64,000 bases of DNA. Source: Kitasatospora sp. MAA19 (GTDB lineage Bacteria; Actinomycetota; Actinomycetes; Streptomycetales; Streptomycetaceae). Below are positions 18,160-29,861 of the stretch, one piece after another (positions within the stretch are counted from its first letter, which is position 1; the number at the start of each line of letters is the position of its first letter). The stretch spans positions 124,001-188,000 of the forward strand of contig NZ_JARXYZ010000003.1 of the NCBI RefSeq assembly GCF_029894125.1. The letters are read 5' to 3'. The notes beneath the pieces were generated by a model. It searched no databases. It was not told where the DNA came from and saw only the letters and a program-made list of their open reading frames with translations. The position numbers and the translations under genes are program-made.

Positions 18160-19287
18160 TCAGCGGTGGTTGAGCGCCGGGTTGACGGTCACCTCGACCC
18201 GCTGGAACTCCTTGAGCTCGGTGTAGCCGGTGGTGGCCATCGCGCGGCGCAGCGCACCGAACAGGTTCATGGTGCCGTCGGGGGTGTGCGACGGACCGGT
18301 CAGGATCTCCTCGGTGGTGCCGACCGTGCCGAGGTCCACCCGCTTGCCGCGCGGCAGCTCCTCGTGGACGGCCTCCATGCCCCAGTGGAAGCCCTTGCCG
18401 GGCGCGTCGGTGGCCCGGGCCAGCGCGGCACCGATCATCACCGCGTCGGCGCCGCAGGCGACGGCCTTCGGGATGTCGCCGCTGTAGCCGACGCCGCCGT
18501 CCGCGATCACGTGCACGTAGCGGCCGCCGGACTCGTCCATGTAGTCGCGGCGGGCGGCGGCCACGTCGGCGACGGCGGTGGCCATCGGCACCTGGATGCC
18601 GAGGACGCCGCGGGTGGTGTGGGCGGCGCCGCCGCCGAAGCCGACCAGCACGCCAGCCGCGCCGGTGCGCATCAGGTGCAGGGCGGCGGTGTAGGTGGCG
18701 CAGCCGCCGACGATCACCGGGACGTCCAGCTCGTAGATGAACTGCTTGAGGTTGAGCGGCTCGGCGGCGCTGGAGACGTGCTCGGCCGAGACGGTGGTGC
18801 CGCGGATGACGAAGACGTCGACGCCGGCGTCCACGACGGCCTTGGAGAACTCGGCGGTGCGCTGCGGCGAGAGCGCGGCGGCGGTGACCACGCCGGAGTC
18901 GCGGACCTCCTGGATCCGCTGCTTGATCAGCTCGGCGCGGATCGGCGCGGCGTAGATCTCCTGCAGGCGGCGGGTCGCGGCGGCCTCGTCGGTGATCGTG
19001 GCGATCTCGTCGAGCAGCGGCTGCGGGTCCTCGTAGCGGGTCCAGAGGCCTTCCAGGTTCAGCACGCCGAGGCCGCCGAGGCGGCCGATGGCGATGGCCT
19101 GCTGCGGCGAGACCACGCTGTCCATCGGGGCGGCCAGGAACGGCAGCTCGAAGCGGTAGGCGTCGATCTGCCAGGCGATCGAGACCTCCTTCGGGTCCCG
19201 GGTACGGCGGCTGGGGACGACGGCGATGTCGTCGAAGGAGTACGCCCGTCGGCCGCGCTTGCCTCGCCCGATCTCGATCTCAGTCAC
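18160..19287 (-). CDS. guaB3: GuaB3 family IMP dehydrogenase-related protein
   Basis: 375 residues. It is a TIM barrel without CBS domains, beginning VTEIEIGRGKRGRRAYSFDD as in other actinobacterial GuaB3. Phosphate-binding IADGGVGYSGDIPKAVACGA and LPRGKRVDLGTVGT are visible. At the place where GuaB has the catalytic Cys (SICTTR) this protein has AAHTTR, so normal IMP dehydrogenase chemistry is doubtful. I chose the GTG at 19287 because GAAGGG lies six bases upstream and it matches the family N-terminus; an upstream ATG at 19314 is the alternative. It follows guaB on the same strand with a terminator between them. Confidence 0.92.
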   Translation of the reverse strand: MTEIEIGRGKRGRRAYSFDDIAVVPSRRTRDPKEVSIAWQIDAYRFELPFLAAPMDSVVSPQQAIAIGRLGGLGVLNLEGLWTRYEDPQPLLDEIATITDEAAATRRLQEIYAAPIRAELIKQRIQEVRDSGVVTAAALSPQRTAEFSKAVVDAGVDVFVIRGTTVSAEHVSSAAEPLNLKQFIYELDVPVIVGGCATYTAALHLMRTGAAGVLVGFGGGAAHTTRGVLGIQVPMATAVADVAAARRDYMDESGGRYVHVIADGGVGYSGDIPKAVACGADAVMIGAALARATDAPGKGFHWGMEAVHEELPRGKRVDLGTVGTTEEILTGPSHTPDGTMNLFGALRRAMATTGYTELKEFQRVEVTVNPALNHR

Positions 19288-19428
19288 TTCGAGCCCTTCT
19301 GGTTTGTTGCTCATGCCCGCCGGGTCACCCCGGCCGCCCCCAGTATCCCGCACCCTGGAACTCGCGCGCTCGCCTCCGCGGCGTCCTGCCCAGACGCCCC
19401 CGGCACCCCCGCCCCCGGACGCACCGGA

Positions 19429-19462
19429 GGGGCCCGTCGCCACGAGCGCGGCGACGGGCCCC
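19429..19462 (-). terminator. guaB terminator
   Basis: A perfect 13-base GC-rich stem (19429-19441 with 19450-19462) with an 8-base loop, starting 18 bases past the guaB stop codon. It separates guaB from guaB3, which therefore may have its own promoter. Confidence 0.75.
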
Positions 19463-19479
19463 TCGACGGTTCGGACGAC

Positions 19480-21006
<1,527 letters not shown>

Positions 21007-21232
21007 CTAATCCGCTCACGCCCTGAGGGTGGGGGCGCGTAAATCGCTCACTCGCGCAGACTGCCGAAGCCGGATGGCCTTGGAGGAACCTCCAAGGGAA
21101 CCCCACGCGCACCCGCGAAACTTTGGCAACCCGCCCAGGCGCCGATACCCCATCGTACTGGCACCGCGAATGTGTCCTCGTGTGCCCTTGACAACACCGG
21201 CCACCCGTGGCTCATTCCGGCCGGTCAGGGGT

Positions 21233-21949
21233 TCAGGAGGACTCCTCGGCGAGCGCCCGCAGCCGGCTGAGCGCCCGGTGCTGCGCCACCCGGACGGCGC
21301 CCGGCGACATCCCCAGCACCTCGCCGGTCTCCTCCGCCGAGAGCCCGGCGGCGACCCGCAACAGCACCAGTTCGCGCTGACGGGCCGGCAGGTTGGAGAG
21401 CAGTTCCTTGGCCCAGGCCGCGTCGCTGCTCAGCAGCGCCTGCTCCTCCGGGCCGAGCGCCTCGTCCGGCACCTCCGGCAGGTCGTCCTGCGGGACGACC
21501 GTCGAACCGGGCCCGCGCATCGCGGCCCGCTGCAGATCCGCGATCTTGTGCGCGGCGATGCCGTAGACGAAGGCCTCGAACGGCCGCCCCTGGTCCTTGT
21601 ACCGGGGCAGCGCGCACAGCACCGCGACGCAGACCTCCTGCGCGACGTCGTCCACGTGGTGCCGGGCGCCGCCGGGCAGCCGGACCAGCCGACCGCGGCA
21701 GTAGCGCAGCGCCAGCGGGTGGACGTAGGCGAGCAGGGCGTCGATGGCCGGGCCCTCACCGCGGACGGCGGCCGCGACCAGCTCGCCCACCAGCGGCGAG
21801 CCGCCGGCGCCGAGCACCGGCGGGCGACCGGGGCCGGACTCCGCGCCGGGGCCACCGGGGTCGGCGTACGACGGATCGCCACCGGGGCCGGAGGGCTCGG
21901 CCTCCACCGGGTCCGCCTGGCCGGCCGCACCGGCGACGTCGTCACGCAT
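21233..21949 (-). CDS. ECF-type RNA polymerase sigma factor, SigD-like
   Basis: About 238 residues. Region 2 is seen in [20 protein letters not shown] and [18 protein letters not shown], and region 4 in [20 protein letters not shown] and [20 protein letters not shown]. In M. tuberculosis the sigma factor in this place (near guaB2, guaB3 and whiB3) is SigD. The start is uncertain. ATG 21949 (MRDDVAG) leaves a 40-residue low-complexity leader, and the frame stays open to an ATG at 22201. No anti-sigma gene lies downstream, unlike the mycobacterial locus. Confidence 0.85.
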   Translation of the reverse strand: MRDDVAGAAGQADPVEAEPSGPGGDPSYADPGGPGAESGPGRPPVLGAGGSPLVGELVAAAVRGEGPAIDALLAYVHPLALRYCRGRLVRLPGGARHHVDDVAQEVCVAVLCALPRYKDQGRPFEAFVYGIAAHKIADLQRAAMRGPGSTVVPQDDLPEVPDEALGPEEQALLSSDAAWAKELLSNLPARQRELVLLRVAAGLSAEETGEVLGMSPGAVRVAQHRALSRLRALAEESS

Positions 21950-22287
21950 CGGTCCATGGTGCCTGGTCGAGCGGGAAAACGCGGCACCGCGTCCGGAGTT
22001 GTGCACCGGAACGTTATGCGGTGCGGCACCGTTCGGCGTGCCGCCGCGCACCACCGGCCCCTCCTGCACCGTGCCGCCTCCCGCCCCGCCGCCGTCGGTG
22101 GTCCCGCCTGTCGCGCCGTCCGCCGAGTGTCCTGCGACCGTGTGGTTCGCCGCAGTGCCTGTCCGCTGGTCCCCGAGGTGCTCCACTCCTCCATGGTGCA
22201 ACCTCGGGGCCGTAACGTCACACGCCCGTACGGCGTCCGTCCCGGGAACCGCCGGCGGTGCGCCGCAGCCGGCGGCGCCACCGGCGG

Positions 22288-22899
22288 TCAGCGGACCAGG
22301 CCCCAGCGGAAACCCAGCGCCACCGCGTGGGCGCGGTCGGAGGCCCCGAGCTTCTTGAACAGCCGTCGGGCGTGAGTCTTGACGGTGTCCTCGGACAGGA
22401 ACAGCTCGCGGCCGATCTCGGCGTTGCTGCGCCCGTGGCTCATGCCCTCCAGCACCTGGATCTCACGCGCCGTCAACGTGGGCGCCGCGCCCATGTCGGG
22501 ACTGCGCAGGCGGCGCGGAGCGAGCCGCCAGGTCGGGTCGGCGAGGGCCTGGGTGACGGTGGCCCGCAGCTCGGCGCGCGAGGCGTCCTTGTGCAGGTAC
22601 CCGCGGGCGCCCGCGGCCACCGCGAGCGCGACCCCGTCGAGGTCCTCGGCGACGGTGAGCATGATGATCCGCGCGCCCGGATCGGCGGACAGCAGCCGCC
22701 GGACCGTCTCGACCCCGCCGAGGCCGGGCATTCGGACGTCCATCAGAACGAGATCGGAGCGGTCGGCCACCCAGCGGCGGAGGACCTCCTCCCCGTTCGT
22801 CGCGGTGGTGACCCGGTCCACACCGGGTACGGTCGCGACCGCGCGGCGAAGCGCCTCGCGGGCGAGCGGGGAATCGTCGCAAACGAGAACGGAAGTCAT
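22288..22899 (-). CDS. bldM: BldM, atypical response regulator of sporulation
   Basis: 203 residues, the known length of BldM. It has a receiver domain (about 2-118) and a LuxR/NarL-type helix-turn-helix (about 138-200, [20 protein letters not shown]). The acidic pair, Asp54 ([10 protein letters not shown]) and Lys104 (YLHKDAS) are present, although in S. coelicolor BldM works without phosphorylation of Asp54 and pairs with itself or WhiI to switch on sporulation genes. The ATG at 22899 has GGAGGA eight bases upstream; an upstream in-frame extension to 23070 has no family similarity. It is divergent from whiD. Confidence 0.97.
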   Translation of the reverse strand: MTSVLVCDDSPLAREALRRAVATVPGVDRVTTATNGEEVLRRWVADRSDLVLMDVRMPGLGGVETVRRLLSADPGARIIMLTVAEDLDGVALAVAAGARGYLHKDASRAELRATVTQALADPTWRLAPRRLRSPDMGAAPTLTAREIQVLEGMSHGRSNAEIGRELFLSEDTVKTHARRLFKKLGASDRAHAVALGFRWGLVR

Positions 22900-23463
22900 G
22901 ACCGTCGTCCTCCGCAGCTGATCCGCGTCACGTTGAGCCTCCTGGCTGGTACGAACCTCTCCGACACGGCCGATCGGCGACAGACTCCGTGCTGATCGCC
23001 TCAACTTCCCCGCGATCGTTCCCGACGTCCGGCGCCCGCTAACCGCCTCCACACTTCCAACGACCGTCACTCGAATGAGTTACGGCCTTCAGGGCCATCT
23101 CCACCACTGTACGTGGCCGACCCGTTACCGATCAGCCGCATCGCGGTGCACACGCCGCACTTTTGCCCAGCTCGCGCGCGGTCGGCGTACGACCCGCACA
23201 CCGGTACGGAGTGTCGTGCGCCCCCCCCCGGCCACCCGATTGCCACGCCCGCACCCGGCGAACTCATTGCCCACTTTGCCCGTTTTTATAGCTTTCGTAT
23301 GGTCATTGACTGTTGTGCCACTCTGTGGGTGACTTGTCCATGGAGTTGCCGTAAGTCATATTTCCAGGTGTCCACACCAGTGCATCGACGCCCCGCCGCG
23401 CCGCCCAGCAGCAGCCCGCTGAGCGCCGGCCCACGGCCGACGAGCCTCTGAAGGGAATGAGCC
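22900..23463. promoter_or_regulatory. divergent bldM-whiD control region
   Basis: 564 bases with no convincing gene. GC falls sharply around 23275-23370, where TTTTTATAG and CATATTTCC stand out, fitting whiD promoter DNA. The part next to 22900 must carry bldM promoters, which are BldD targets in S. coelicolor. A run of nine C lies at 23221-23229. I could not place exact promoter hexamers. Confidence 0.6.
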
Positions 23464-23790
23464 ATGGCAGATTTCTCCCGCCTCCCCGGCCCCAACGCGG
23501 ACCTCTGGGACTGGCAGCTCTCCGCAGCCTGCCGTGGCGTGGACAGCTCGCTCTTCTTCCACCCCGAAGGCGAGCGGGGGGCCGCGCGCAGTTCGCGTGA
23601 GGCCAGCGCCAAGGAGGTCTGCATGCGCTGTCCGGTGATCACCGAGTGCGCGGCGCACGCGCTGGCGGTCCGCGAGCCGTACGGCGTCTGGGGTGGGATG
23701 ACCGAGGACGAGCGCGAGGAGATGCTGGGGCGCTCGCGGCACCGGCTGGTGGAGGTCCCGCTGACCCCGCCGGCGGTCGCGCAGCACTAG
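23464..23790 (+). CDS. whiD: WhiD, WhiB-like [4Fe-4S] sporulation protein
   Basis: 108 residues. The four cluster ligands are Cys23, Cys53, Cys56 and Cys62 (CMRCPVITEC), followed by the WhiB turn GVWGG at 74-78 and a basic tail (LGRSRHRL). WhiB-like proteins bind a [4Fe-4S] cluster and region 4 of the main sigma factor to change promoter choice; WhiD is needed for late spore maturation. AAGGGA lies seven bases before the ATG. The position beside bldM is the same as in S. coelicolor, which supports whiD over other Wbl paralogues. Confidence 0.95.
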   Translation: MADFSRLPGPNADLWDWQLSAACRGVDSSLFFHPEGERGAARSSREASAKEVCMRCPVITECAAHALAVREPYGVWGGMTEDEREEMLGRSRHRLVEVPLTPPAVAQH

Positions 23791-23805
23791 CTCCGCCTCC
23801 GTGGC

Positions 23806-23835
23806 GCGCCGTGAAGAAACGTTTCTTCGCGGCGC
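23806..23835. terminator. whiD terminator
   Basis: Centre is a perfect 16-base palindrome GAAGAAACGTTTCTTC (23813-23828), extended by GC pairs and one G-T wobble to a stem covering 23806-23835. It starts 16 bases after the whiD stop and could act for both strands. Confidence 0.65.
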
Positions 23836-23934
23836 CTCAGGCTGTCCAGCCCGGTTCGGGACCCAGGGCCACCCGCAGGCCCCTCCCGACCTCCGGAGCC
23901 CGCCCGGCCTCCGGGCCCGCCCGACCGCCGGACG

Positions 23935-24930
23935 TCAGCGTCCGGCCGCCCCCGCCAGCCGCTCCAGCATCAGCGCCACGGCCGGCACCTCGGCCAGATC
24001 CGGCAGGGTCAGCGCGACCACCTGCCGCACCGCCGGCGCCCCCGCGGCGGTCCGCACCGGCACCGTCGACACCCCGTCGGGGCGCACCGACTCCAGCGCC
24101 AGCCGGGGCAGCACCGCCACCCCCAGCCCGGCCGCCACCAGGCCGACCACCGCCGGGTAGTCGTCGGTCGCGAAGTCGATCCGGGGCTCGAAACCCGCCG
24201 CCGCGCACAGCTCCACCAGGTGCCCCCGGCACTGCGGGCAGCCCGCGATCCACTGCTCCCCCGCCAGCTCCGCCAGCTCCACCGGCCTGCCGCGCCCCGC
24301 CAGCCGGTGTGCGGCGGGCAGCAGGCCCACCAGCGGGTCGTCCAGCAGCGGGGTGACCACCAGATCGGACCAGTCGGAGCCGGCGCTCAGCTGCTGCGCC
24401 TCCAGGTTGGCCTCGGCCCGGGCCTCGCGCGGCGTCCCGTGCGCGGGCGCCGGCAGCGCGGCGGCCCCGTCGGACTGCGGGTAGCGGAAGGCCAGCGCGA
24501 TCTCGCACTCGCCGCCGCGCAGCATCGCCAGCGACTCCGGCGGCTCCGCCTCGACCAGCGACACGCACACCCCCGGATGGCTGTCCCGCAGGCGGGCGAC
24601 CGCGGGCGGCACCAGGGTGGAGCTCGCGGTCGGGAAGGAGACCAGTCGCACCCGTCCGGCCCGCAGCCCGGCGATCGCGGCGATCTCCTCCTCGGCGGCG
24701 GAGAGCCCGGCCAGGATCCCGGTGGCATGCTTGAGCAGGACCCGCCCCGCCTCGCTGAGCTGCATGCCCCGGCCGGAACGGACCACCAGCGGGGTGTCCA
24801 CCGACTTCTCCAGGGCCTTCATCTGCTGACTGATGGCGGGCTGCGTACAGCCCAACTCGCGAGCGGCGGCGGAGAAGGAGCCGGTGCGGGCGACGGCACG
24901 CAGAACGCGCAGGTGGCGGGCCTCGATCAT
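23935..24930 (-). CDS. LysR-family transcriptional regulator
   Basis: 331 residues. The N-terminal winged helix-turn-helix is typical: LRVLRAVARTGSFSAAAREL then QPAISQQMKALE. A periplasmic-binding-like effector domain follows (about 95-325). It contains an unusual CPQCRGHLVELC cysteine group (about 232-243) that could sense metal or redox state, though this is inference. There is no divergent target gene next to it: groEL ends on the same strand upstream. The ATG at 24930 has only a weak ribosome-binding site. Its targets are unknown. Confidence 0.9.
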   Translation of the reverse strand: MIEARHLRVLRAVARTGSFSAAARELGCTQPAISQQMKALEKSVDTPLVVRSGRGMQLSEAGRVLLKHATGILAGLSAAEEEIAAIAGLRAGRVRLVSFPTASSTLVPPAVARLRDSHPGVCVSLVEAEPPESLAMLRGGECEIALAFRYPQSDGAAALPAPAHGTPREARAEANLEAQQLSAGSDWSDLVVTPLLDDPLVGLLPAAHRLAGRGRPVELAELAGEQWIAGCPQCRGHLVELCAAAGFEPRIDFATDDYPAVVGLVAAGLGVAVLPRLALESVRPDGVSTVPVRTAAGAPAVRQVVALTLPDLAEVPAVALMLERLAGAAGR

Positions 24931-24950
24931 GCCTCAGTTATAAGGCAATC

Positions 24951-24965
24951 TTTGCCAATGGCAAA
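24951..24965. promoter_or_regulatory. palindromic candidate LysR operator
   Basis: TTTGCCAATGGCAAA is a perfect 7+1+7 inverted repeat 20 bases upstream of the LysR start, within an AT-rich stretch unlike its surroundings. LysR proteins usually regulate themselves through such sites near their own start. Binding is inferred. Confidence 0.5.
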
Positions 24966-25004
24966 ATTCTACTGATAGTTGAAGGGTCAAACGCCGGGCG
25001 CGCC

Positions 25005-25045
25005 GGAGGCCCGGCCGCACCCCGAGGGGCGCGGACCGGGCCTCC
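25005..25045 (-). terminator. groEL terminator
   Basis: GGAGGCCCGG at 25005-25014 pairs perfectly with 25036-25045, and the interior adds a CCGC/GCGG and CCCC/GGGG stem. It lies 16 bases past the groEL stop codon. Confidence 0.75.
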
Positions 25046-25060
25046 GGTCACCGTCAGGCG

Positions 25061-26737
<1,677 letters not shown>

Positions 26738-26808
26738 CTACGTGAACCAACAACCACGCCCCGGGCCCCTGTCACTTGGGACACGGATCCGGGGCGGGTC
26801 GGAACGAC

Positions 26809-27114
26809 TTACTTCTCGATGATCGCGAGAACGTCGCGGGCCGAGAGGACGAGGTACTCCTCGCCCTGGTACTTCACCTCGGTGCCGCCGTACTTCGAGT
26901 ACAGGACGATGTCACCGACGGCGACGTCGAGCGGCAGACGCTGGCCATCCTCGAAGCGGCCCGGGCCGACAGCCAGGACGACGCCCTCCTGGGGCTTCTC
27001 CTTGGCGGTGTCCGGGATAACCAGGCCGGAGGCCGTGGTGGTCTCGGCGTCGAGCGGCTGGACCACGATGCGGTCCTCAAGCGGCTTGATGGCAACCTTG
27101 CTGCTGGTGGTCAC
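26809..27114 (-). CDS. groES: 10-kDa co-chaperonin GroES
   Basis: 101 residues. It is the lid of the GroEL chamber. [20 protein letters not shown] begins the beta barrel with the mobile loop, and the family core ([20 protein letters not shown]) is intact. It is first gene of the groES-groEL operon, behind a promoter overlapped by CIRCE operators. AAGGGGAGC lies shortly before the ATG at 27114. Confidence 0.97.
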   Translation of the reverse strand: MTTSSKVAIKPLEDRIVVQPLDAETTTASGLVIPDTAKEKPQEGVVLAVGPGRFEDGQRLPLDVAVGDIVLYSKYGGTEVKYQGEEYLVLSARDVLAIIEK

Positions 27115-27207
27115 GTCCGAGCTCCCCTTCGGAGATTACGGGGTTTCTAACGGGTAGGAGCGAACTTGCGAGCCTGCCGTCGCGGGGGTCAGGCACGCGT
27201 CTTCGCG

Positions 27208-27235
27208 TTAGCACTCCCCCACTGGGGAGTGCCAA
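27208..27235 (-). promoter_or_regulatory. CIRCE operator, groES-proximal copy (10-base spacer)
   Basis: TTAGCACTC at 27208-27216 and GAGTGCCAA at 27227-27235 are the two CIRCE half-sites bound by the heat-shock repressor HrcA. The spacer is ten bases rather than the standard nine. It lies about 95 bases before groES, near the expected transcript start. Confidence 0.85.
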
Positions 27236-27240
27236 GGACG

Positions 27241-27281
27241 ACCATAGGCCGGTGTTAGCACTCAGTCAACCAGAGTGCCAA
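27241..27281 (-). promoter_or_regulatory. groES promoter overlapped by a second CIRCE operator
   Basis: The second CIRCE has TTAGCACTC at 27255-27263, a standard nine-base spacer and GAGTGCCAA at 27273-27281. Read on the minus strand, TTGACT (27269-27264) lies inside the spacer as a -35 box, and 17 bases on is TATGGT (27246-27241) as -10. HrcA bound here would block polymerase directly. Confidence 0.88.
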
Positions 27282-27414
27282 CGGCGCGCCCGAGAACCCG
27301 CGCCACGGACGGATGGCCGTACGCGTGTACGGTCGGCCCGCCTGTCGGCGGGGCGGATCCGCCGCCCGCCGGGGCGTCCACGGCCCACCGCCGCTGACCG
27401 GTCAGAATGGCCCC

Positions 27415-28581
27415 GTGGACACCGAGAACCTCCAGCCGCTGCTGACTCCCGAGGGCCAGGCCCTGCTCGCCGAGCTGCGCGAGTTCGCGCCCGAGGAGGA
27501 GCTGGCCCTGGCCACCCGGCTGCGGCGGGAGCACCCGGCCGAGCTGGTGTCGGCGGCGTTCGGGCAGGCCCGGCTGCGGCAGCGGGCCCGGGCGAAGTTC
27601 GGGGCGGACGCCGACCTGATGTACTTCACGCCCAACGGCGTCGAGCAGTCCACCCGGCGCAGCGTGGCCGAGTGGCGGGCGCGGCGGTTCGCCGAGCTGG
27701 GCGTCCGGCGGCTGGCCGACCTGTGCTGCGGCATCGGCGGGGACGTGCTGGCGCTGGCCCGGGCCGGGATCGAGGTGCTGGCCGTCGACCGGGACCCGGC
27801 GGCCTGCGCGGCCACCGCCGCCAACGCGGCCGCCCTGGGCCTGGCCGACCTGGTCCGGGTGCGCTGCGCGGACGTCGCCGAGGTGGACGTCACCGGCTAC
27901 GACGCGGTGTTCACCGACCCCGCCCGGCGGACCTCGCGCGGCCGGGTGTTCGATCCGGAGGCGTACGCCCCGCCGCTCTCCTGGGCGATCGAGGCCGGCC
28001 GCCGGACCCCGATCGGCGCGCTGAAGGTGGCGCCGGGCATCCCGCACGAGGCCGTCCCGGCGGACGCCGAGGCGGAGTGGGTCTCCGACCACGGGGACGT
28101 CAAGGAGGCGGTGCTCTGGTTCGGCACCGAGGCCGCCCACCCGCACCGCGCCACCCTGCTGCCGCAGGCCGCCAGCCTCACCGGCGGCGACCTGCCCGAC
28201 CCGCCGGCCGGCCCGGTCGGACGCTACCTGTACGAGCCGGACGGCGCGGTGATCCGGGCCCACCTGGTGGCCGAGGTGGCCGAGCAGGTGGGCGGCCGGC
28301 TGATCGACCCGAAGATCGCCTACCTGACCTCGGACGAGCTGGTCGCCACCCCGTACGCGCACGCCTTCGAGCTCACCGACGTGCTGCCGTTCCACATCAA
28401 GCGGCTGAAGGCGCTGCTGCGCGAGCGCGGGGTCGGCACGGTGGTGATCAAGAAGCGCGGGATGGCGATCACCCCGGAGGAGCTGCGCCGCCAGCTCAAG
28501 CCCTCCGGGCCGAACTCCGTCACGGTGATCCTCAGCCGCACCGACAACGGGCCCCTGATGATGCTGGGGCAGCCGGTCTGA
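27415..28581 (+). CDS. class I SAM-dependent methyltransferase (THUMP-like)
   Basis: 388 residues. The Rossmann SAM-binding motif is ADLCCGIGGDVLALARAG (about 101-118), followed by the acidic strand VLAVDRD and a motif IV-like AVFTDPARR. The C-terminal part has HIKRLKALLRERGVGTVVIK. This layout is that of a conserved actinobacterial methyltransferase family of unknown target, probably RNA. I prefer the GTG at 27415, although no ribosome-binding site precedes it; CAGAAT about ten bases upstream could be a -10 for a leaderless mRNA. The frame is open to 27313. It is divergent from groES. Confidence 0.82.
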   Translation: MDTENLQPLLTPEGQALLAELREFAPEEELALATRLRREHPAELVSAAFGQARLRQRARAKFGADADLMYFTPNGVEQSTRRSVAEWRARRFAELGVRRLADLCCGIGGDVLALARAGIEVLAVDRDPAACAATAANAAALGLADLVRVRCADVAEVDVTGYDAVFTDPARRTSRGRVFDPEAYAPPLSWAIEAGRRTPIGALKVAPGIPHEAVPADAEAEWVSDHGDVKEAVLWFGTEAAHPHRATLLPQAASLTGGDLPDPPAGPVGRYLYEPDGAVIRAHLVAEVAEQVGGRLIDPKIAYLTSDELVATPYAHAFELTDVLPFHIKRLKALLRERGVGTVVIKKRGMAITPEELRRQLKPSGPNSVTVILSRTDNGPLMMLGQPV

Positions 28582-28602
28582 CGGCCGTACGGGCCGGGAG
28601 GG

Positions 28603-29520
28603 CTACGAGGCGGGCGCCTGGATGTAGTCCTCCAGCCGGGCCACCGAGAAGCCCTGCTCCTGGATCCGGGCCAGCAGGTCGCCGAACATCTGGGTCATCG
28701 TGGCGCCCTTGAGCTCCTTCGGGCCGCGGAAGTGCGCCAGGATGATGTCCCCGGACTTCAGCTTCTTGTCCGCCGCCTGGTACTGCATGTCGTGGATCTG
28801 CATCGACTCGCGCCAGAGCACGATCGCGCGCGGACCGCACTGCTGCACCGAGTTGTTCAGCGTCGGGGTGTTGGCGCCGTCCCCGAACGGCGGGCGGAAC
28901 AGCAGCGGGGCGGTGCCGTACTGCTGGGTGAGCGCGGACTGCGCGTCGCAGATCTCGGACTTCTGCTTCTCCGCCGGGATCTTGCTCATCACCGGGTGGT
29001 CCACGGTGTGGTTCTGGATGTGGTTGCCGAGCGCCTGGAGCGGCTTGAAGTAGCCGTAGTCGTTCTTGACGATGTCCCGGGTCAGGAACATCGAGATCGG
29101 CACCTTGAGCTCGGTCAGCATCTCGACGAACTTCGGGTCCTTCTCGGCGCCGTCGTCGATGGTGATGAAGACGACCTTGTCGGTCGTCTTCACCTCGCTG
29201 AACACCGGCACGGTGCCGGTCCGTTCGAGCTTGATGGGCTTGTCGGTGGGCGGCGCGGGGGCCGGTGCCAGCGGCTTGAGGTTCCACTTCGCCCAGGCCG
29301 CCGCGTCCGCGCCGGCCGGGGCCGGGGCGGTCGGGGCGGGGGTGCCGGCCGCGCTGGTCGGCGCGGCGGCGCCGGTGGGCCGGGGTCCGGCCGCCGAGGT
29401 GCCACCGCCCGCCGGGGCCGCGGCGCCGCCGCCGTTGTCGCCGCATCCGGTGGCCAGGGCCAGCAGGGCCAGCGCCCCCACCGCGTACGTCCTGGTCCTG
29501 CTCCGACCGTCCCTGTTCAC
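28603..29520 (-). CDS. polysaccharide deacetylase lipoprotein
   Basis: 305 residues. A basic N-terminus, hydrophobic core and LATGC form a lipoprotein-like signal (Cys about 25). A Pro/Ala/Thr-rich linker follows. The NodB-type domain has ITIDDG (metal and catalytic Asp), NHTVDHP (the HxxxH metal pair) and LFRPPFGDG. Such enzymes remove acetyl groups from cell-wall or chitin sugars outside the membrane. The GTG at 29520 has GGGAG nine bases upstream; the frame is open to 29844 but lacks the signal peptide there. The lipobox is not ideal (Ala at -3). Confidence 0.85.
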   Translation of the reverse strand: MNRDGRSRTRTYAVGALALLALATGCGDNGGGAAAPAGGGTSAAGPRPTGAAAPTSAAGTPAPTAPAPAGADAAAWAKWNLKPLAPAPAPPTDKPIKLERTGTVPVFSEVKTTDKVVFITIDDGAEKDPKFVEMLTELKVPISMFLTRDIVKNDYGYFKPLQALGNHIQNHTVDHPVMSKIPAEKQKSEICDAQSALTQQYGTAPLLFRPPFGDGANTPTLNNSVQQCGPRAIVLWRESMQIHDMQYQAADKKLKSGDIILAHFRGPKELKGATMTQMFGDLLARIQEQGFSVARLEDYIQAPAS

Positions 29521-29600
29521 CGCACCGCGCTCCCGGTTCCCGTCCAGCTTCTTCTCAGCTATGCACGGTAGCGGCCACGGCGGCGGTTCCCGTCCAGGGC

Positions 29601-29861
29601 CTATTCGACGTGCTCGCTGGTGAAGGACCAGCGGTGCACCGGGCGGCCGAGCAGCTCGGCCGGCGGGTCGGCGACCGGCACCGGCTCGCCGCTCCACCAG
29701 GTGATCAGCAGCACCCTCTCGCCGGGCGCACCGAACAGCTCGGCACGTTCCAGCCCGGCCGAGCCGCGCACTGCGGGCAGCGCCGACTCCCGTACCCAGG
29801 CGGTGAGTTCGGGCCCGCGCCCGGCGGCGGCGCGGGCCTCCCACATCGCGGCGACGGTCAC
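29601..29861 (-). CDS. small ABM-like (dimeric alpha/beta barrel) protein
   Basis: 86 residues. The pattern [20 protein letters not shown], an alternating helix, then [10 protein letters not shown] suggests the antibiotic-biosynthesis-monooxygenase/dimeric-barrel fold, though no catalytic residue is obvious. Its start overlaps the tsaD stop by four bases (ATGA), so it is translationally coupled to the rimI-tsaD genes. The function is unknown. Confidence 0.7.
   Translation of the reverse strand: MTVAAMWEARAAAGRGPELTAWVRESALPAVRGSAGLERAELFGAPGERVLLITWWSGEPVPVADPPAELLGRPVHRWSFTSEHVE

Noticed and set aside
22900..23070. N-terminal extension of BldM to an ATG at 23070.
   Set aside because: The known BldM start is [10 protein letters not shown] at 22899 with a good ribosome-binding site; the extension has no similarity.
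23221..23229. Nine-C run as a phase-variation switch.
   Set aside because: It lies in non-coding DNA between bldM and whiD, away from any start codon or recognisable promoter.
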